Assembly: GCA_964562015.1 (NCBI GenBank) | Contig: CAZLRH010000005.1 | Span: forward strand, 167,765-231,764 | Source of the DNA: CAZLRH01 sp964562015 | GTDB lineage: Bacteria > Verrucomicrobiota > Verrucomicrobiia > Opitutales > JABDGR01 | Reading direction: 5' to 3' | Length of the DNA stretch: 64,000 bases | In this document: in pieces, positions 61,516-64,000 of the stretch | Position numbering within the stretch: the stretch's first letter is position 1 | How the letters are laid out: each line of letters begins with the position of its first letter | Translations under genes and position numbers: made by a program | The notes under the pieces: generated by a model | Database searches by the model: none | What the model was told of the DNA's origin: nothing | What the model saw: only the letters and a program-made list of their open reading frames with translations

Positions 61516-62208
61516 TCAGTCCGCCATCAGCCGGTAGCCGATGCCGGACTCCGTCTTGAGGTGCACGGGTGCGCCGGGTTTCGGTTCGAGTTTTTGGCGC
61601 AGGCGGATGATGTAGGCCCGCAGATAATTGGTCTTCTGCTCGGCGTTGGGACCCCACAATTCCCGCAAAATTTGCCGGTGCGTGACCACTTTGCCCCGGT
61701 GTTGCACCAGCAGGCAAAGCAGGGCGTATTCCCGCGAGGTCAAATGCAATTCCTGGCCTCCCCGGCGCACCAGCCGGGCCGCCAGGTCCACCTCGATCTC
61801 GCCAAAACGGACCACCGCCGGCTCCGTGGCCGTGCGTCCGCGGCGCAGAATCGCCCGGAGGCGCGCATGCAGTTCGCGGCCGCGAAAGGGTTTTGTCAAA
61901 TAATCGTCCGCGCCGGCATCGAGGGCGGCGATGATGTCCTCCTCGCCGTCGCGCACGGTGAGCACGAGGACCGGCGTGGTCGACCACTCGCGCAACCGGC
62001 GCAAAACGTCCAGACCGTCCAAATCCGGCAAGCCCAAGTCGAGAATGATGGCATCGGGTTGCAGGCTCGCGGCCTCGCCGAGGCCCAACTGCCCCGTCTT
62101 GGCGGCATGAAGCTGAAATTCGCCGCCGCCCAAGGTGTGGTGCAGCAGGCGCTGAATTTGCACTTCATCGTCAATGACGAGCAGGCGCGGGAGAGTGGGG
62201 GTGGTCAT
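61516..62208 (-). CDS. KdpE-like OmpR-family response regulator
   Basis: 230 residues. The receiver domain has LLVIDDEVQIQRLLHHTLGG and PDAIILDLGLPDLDGLDVLR with the phospho-acceptor Asp, VLTVRDGEED and the switch Lys in DDYLTKPFRGREL. A winged-helix output domain follows (VDLAARLVRRGGQELHLTSR, EYALLCLLVQHRGKVVTHRQ, YLRAYIIRLRQKLEP), which is very close to KdpE. It is coupled to the kinase by a 4-base overlap (62205-62208). No kdpFABC genes are here. Confidence 0.9.
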   Translation of the reverse strand: MTTPTLPRLLVIDDEVQIQRLLHHTLGGGEFQLHAAKTGQLGLGEAASLQPDAIILDLGLPDLDGLDVLRRLREWSTTPVLVLTVRDGEEDIIAALDAGADDYLTKPFRGRELHARLRAILRRGRTATEPAVVRFGEIEVDLAARLVRRGGQELHLTSREYALLCLLVQHRGKVVTHRQILRELWGPNAEQKTNYLRAYIIRLRQKLEPKPGAPVHLKTESGIGYRLMAD

Positions 62209-63857
62209 TCCGGGGGAGGATTGTCTGAAACCGTGTGCGAAAGATAAAGCGTTATGCAGGCGCCGCCGCCGGGCTGGTCGTCGAGCACGACTTCGCCGCC
62301 CTGCGCCGCCGCAAAGCCGCGGACAATGGAAAGGCCCAGGCCCAGCCCGCCCACCGGCGCCGCCGGGCCGCGGGAAAATTTATGAAAAAGTTGCTCGCGC
62401 ATGGCCTTGGGAAAACCCGGGCCGCGATCCGCCACTTGGAAAAACAAGCGCGTACCCTCGGCAGCGATCCCGACGGTCAGCGATACGGGCGTGCCCAGCG
62501 GGGTATGCCACGCGGCGTTGATGAGCAAGTTGCTCAAAATGTGCTCGGTCAGCGCGAAATCGGCGCGCACCAGCGCCGCTTCGTCGGCAATCTGGACCGT
62601 GAGGGGATGGCCCGCCATCGCCTCCTGGGTGTCCTCGAGCGCGGCATTGATGATGTCTTGCGTGTCGCACCAATCCACATGCGGCTTGAGCGCGCCGCTT
62701 TCCAGTCGGGTCTGGTCGAGCAAATTGCCCACGAGCCGGTTGAGCCGCTGTCCGGCGGCGCGGATTTCCCCGACCAATTCCGCCTGTTCCGGAGTATTCA
62801 CCTCGGCCAATTCTTCTGTCGTGGCGGTGATGACCGCCAGCGGGGTGCGCAACTCGTGCGAGACGCTTTCCAGCAGCGCCCGGTGCAATTTCTCGGAGGC
62901 GGCCAGGAGTTTTTCCCGTTCACTGGCCGCCCGCAAGTGGTCGCGCTCCACTATCAGCGCCAATTGCTGCGCAAAGGCGTCCAGCAACTCCCGCTGGCCG
63001 CGGGTCAGGACATCGTGCGGACCCACTTTGACGCCGAGCACGCCAAAGGCCTGGTCGCCGCGCAACAGCGGCACATAATAGCCTTCACTGGTGAGCCGCA
63101 CGTCCGTGAACCGCCCGGTTGGCCGCCGTTGCTGGAGGGCCAGCATCGCCACCTGGCGTTCCCGTTCATAAACGAAAAACGAACCGATAAAACGCGGCAA
63201 ATGCGTGGCGGGGGTCGGACTGGCCAGCGCCAAGGCCGTGCGCGCGCCGAGCAACTCGTCCATTTGCGTGATGGCCGCGCTCGCGGCTTCCAGCAGCGTT
63301 TTGGCCTCGGCCAGATCCCGCGTGAACTGAAACAGCGCCGTGGCCCGCTCCTGGAGCAGGCGTTCATTGGCCGCCTGGGCCCGGATGCGGGTGGTGAATT
63401 GGCCCGCAATCAACGCCACAATCAGGTAAATGATAAAGAGCAAGGCGTCGTGCAGATTCTCGATGCCAATGTCGTAGTACGGTTTGACGAAGCGGTAGTC
63501 CCAAATCAGCGCCAGCAGCACGCCCGCCGTCAGAATCGGGCCGCGCCCCACGCGCAGGCTCATGACGTTGATGGCCAGCAAAAAGACGAGGCCGACCGTC
63601 GTGTAATAGCTTTCCGGCACCTGGGTGCCCGCCGCGGTCAACGCAATCACCACCGCAATCACGCTGGCATATTCGCGCCAGTCGCTCCGGGCCGGCCCAT
63701 CAAAACGCGAGCGCAGCGGCGGCACGGCTGGGGCCGGGCCGGCGTCCGACGGAGAGGATGGAGGCGGAACAGGCATCGGCCGGGTGAATTCCCAGCTAAA
63801 CGAATTTCCGCCGGCAAGGCCATCCCGATGTGGAGCGCTGGTTGCCGCGAGGTTCAT
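62205..63857 (-). CDS. KdpD-like sensor histidine kinase lacking the N-terminal KdpD domain
   Basis: 550 residues from ATG 63857 (MNLAATSAPHRDGLAGGNSF). A start further upstream would run through the terminator hairpin. About four membrane helices (about 60-155, DUF4118 type, with GPILTAGVLLALIWDYRF) lead into a GAF domain (about 185-310), HisKA (ALLESVSHELRTPLAVITAT) and HATPase (HILSNLLINAAWHTP, GGLGLGLSIVRGF). The amino-terminal KdpD and Usp domains of true KdpD are absent, so the input differs from E. coli KdpD. It is adjacent to an ammonium transporter end. Confidence 0.88.
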   Translation of the reverse strand: MNLAATSAPHRDGLAGGNSFSWEFTRPMPVPPPSSPSDAGPAPAVPPLRSRFDGPARSDWREYASVIAVVIALTAAGTQVPESYYTTVGLVFLLAINVMSLRVGRGPILTAGVLLALIWDYRFVKPYYDIGIENLHDALLFIIYLIVALIAGQFTTRIRAQAANERLLQERATALFQFTRDLAEAKTLLEAASAAITQMDELLGARTALALASPTPATHLPRFIGSFFVYERERQVAMLALQQRRPTGRFTDVRLTSEGYYVPLLRGDQAFGVLGVKVGPHDVLTRGQRELLDAFAQQLALIVERDHLRAASEREKLLAASEKLHRALLESVSHELRTPLAVITATTEELAEVNTPEQAELVGEIRAAGQRLNRLVGNLLDQTRLESGALKPHVDWCDTQDIINAALEDTQEAMAGHPLTVQIADEAALVRADFALTEHILSNLLINAAWHTPLGTPVSLTVGIAAEGTRLFFQVADRGPGFPKAMREQLFHKFSRGPAAPVGGLGLGLSIVRGFAAAQGGEVVLDDQPGGGACITLYLSHTVSDNPPPE

Positions 63858-63887
63858 GGTCTGGCTTTCGCCGATGCACAAAAACAA

Positions 63888-63922
63888 AAAGGGACTCCGC
63901 CGTTCGGCAGCGGAGTCCCTTT
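63888..63922. terminator. Bidirectional intrinsic terminator
   Basis: AAAGGGACTCCGC (63888-63900), a 9-base loop, and GCGGAGTCCCTTT (63910-63922) make a 13-bp perfect stem. T-rich tracts lie on both sides (TTGTTTTT in both directions). It lies between the amt stop (63945) and the kinase start and should stop amt transcription. Confidence 0.9.
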
Positions 63923-63944
63923 GTTTTTTACGCCGGGTTCGAGG

Positions 63945-64000
63945 CTAATCCAGGGCGTAGCCCTCTTCGCCGTGTTCGGAGGTATCGAGACCGGCCTCCT
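63945..64000 (-). CDS. amt: Ammonium transporter, C-terminal end only
   Basis: The last 18 codons before TAG 63945 read EAGLDTSEHGEEGYALD, the well-known cytoplasmic C-terminal motif of Amt transporters (GLDxSEHGEEAY-type), which binds and responds to GlnK. Everything upstream lies outside the window. Confidence 0.9.
   Translation of the reverse strand, partial: EAGLDTSEHGEEGYALD

Overview
The window is GC-rich chromosomal DNA from a bacterium that is most probably a member of Verrucomicrobiota (PVC superphylum). The evidence is an H-X9-DG pseudopilin-like protein, HAF-repeat and DUF3142/CGPDFPN-type secreted proteins, a CNHCPF redoxin, densely packed overlapping operons and a repeat-rich intergenic style. 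The lineage is inferred from protein style only. The record is a scaffold: 100 N lie at 21794-21893, and both edges cut genes.

Layout. 1-7251: mostly minus-strand genes (an edge-truncated protein of unknown function, two small membrane proteins, a GH29 fucosidase, a pseudopilin-like protein, prfB with its +1 programmed frameshift, and cysH). 7375-12410: a plus-strand run (CCA-adding enzyme, retropepsin-like protease, GT-C glycosyltransferase-like protein, CII-like regulator, unknown membrane-anchored protein). 12418-14595: a nucleotidyltransferase broken by an in-frame stop, with a small overlapping ORF, and glnA. 14705-16927: an O-antigen-ligase-like membrane protein with a TPR tail. 16832-23640: a repeat-rich lineage-specific region that looks like an old tandem duplication. 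It holds a Sel1-repeat membrane protein and its short paralogue, a secreted unknown, two minus-strand unknowns, a hexanucleotide expansion and the assembly gap. 23640-26081: a CHASE2 adenylate/guanylate cyclase.

26840-31250 is the cell-shape operon mreB-mreC-mreD-mrdA. Immediately upstream of it, on the same strand, lies a complete biotin operon bioA-bioB-bioD-bioF-(esterase)-bioC (37151 down to 31345), preceded by a candidate biotin operator. Upstream of that is an aerotolerance (Bat) operon: moxR, four-helix-bundle insert, DUF58, DUF4381-like protein, batA, a batB/batC fusion, batD and batE (47044 down to 37247). The batB/C protein carries a very long Q/N-rich tract.

47381-64000: a two-gene chromate transporter, a secreted TPR/DUF3142 pair, secreted unknowns, a phospholipase-D-like protein, riboflavin synthase, a HAF/Ig exported protein, a lysozyme with a lipoprotein, a HAD phosphatase, class I fructose-bisphosphate aldolase, a KdpE/KdpD-like two-component system and the last codons of an ammonium transporter with a strong bidirectional terminator.

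Between genes there are two layers of repeats. The first is REP-like hairpins headed by GTAG, in three sequence families and always as inverted pairs. The second is AT- or purine-rich repeated words. No CRISPR array, tRNA, rRNA, transposase or integrase was found. The most interesting leads are the GTAG hairpin families, the decayed tandem duplication with its ACTGAT expansion, the candidate BirA site with an atypical BioH, the Q/N-rich Bat protein, and the lysozyme/lipoprotein pair.
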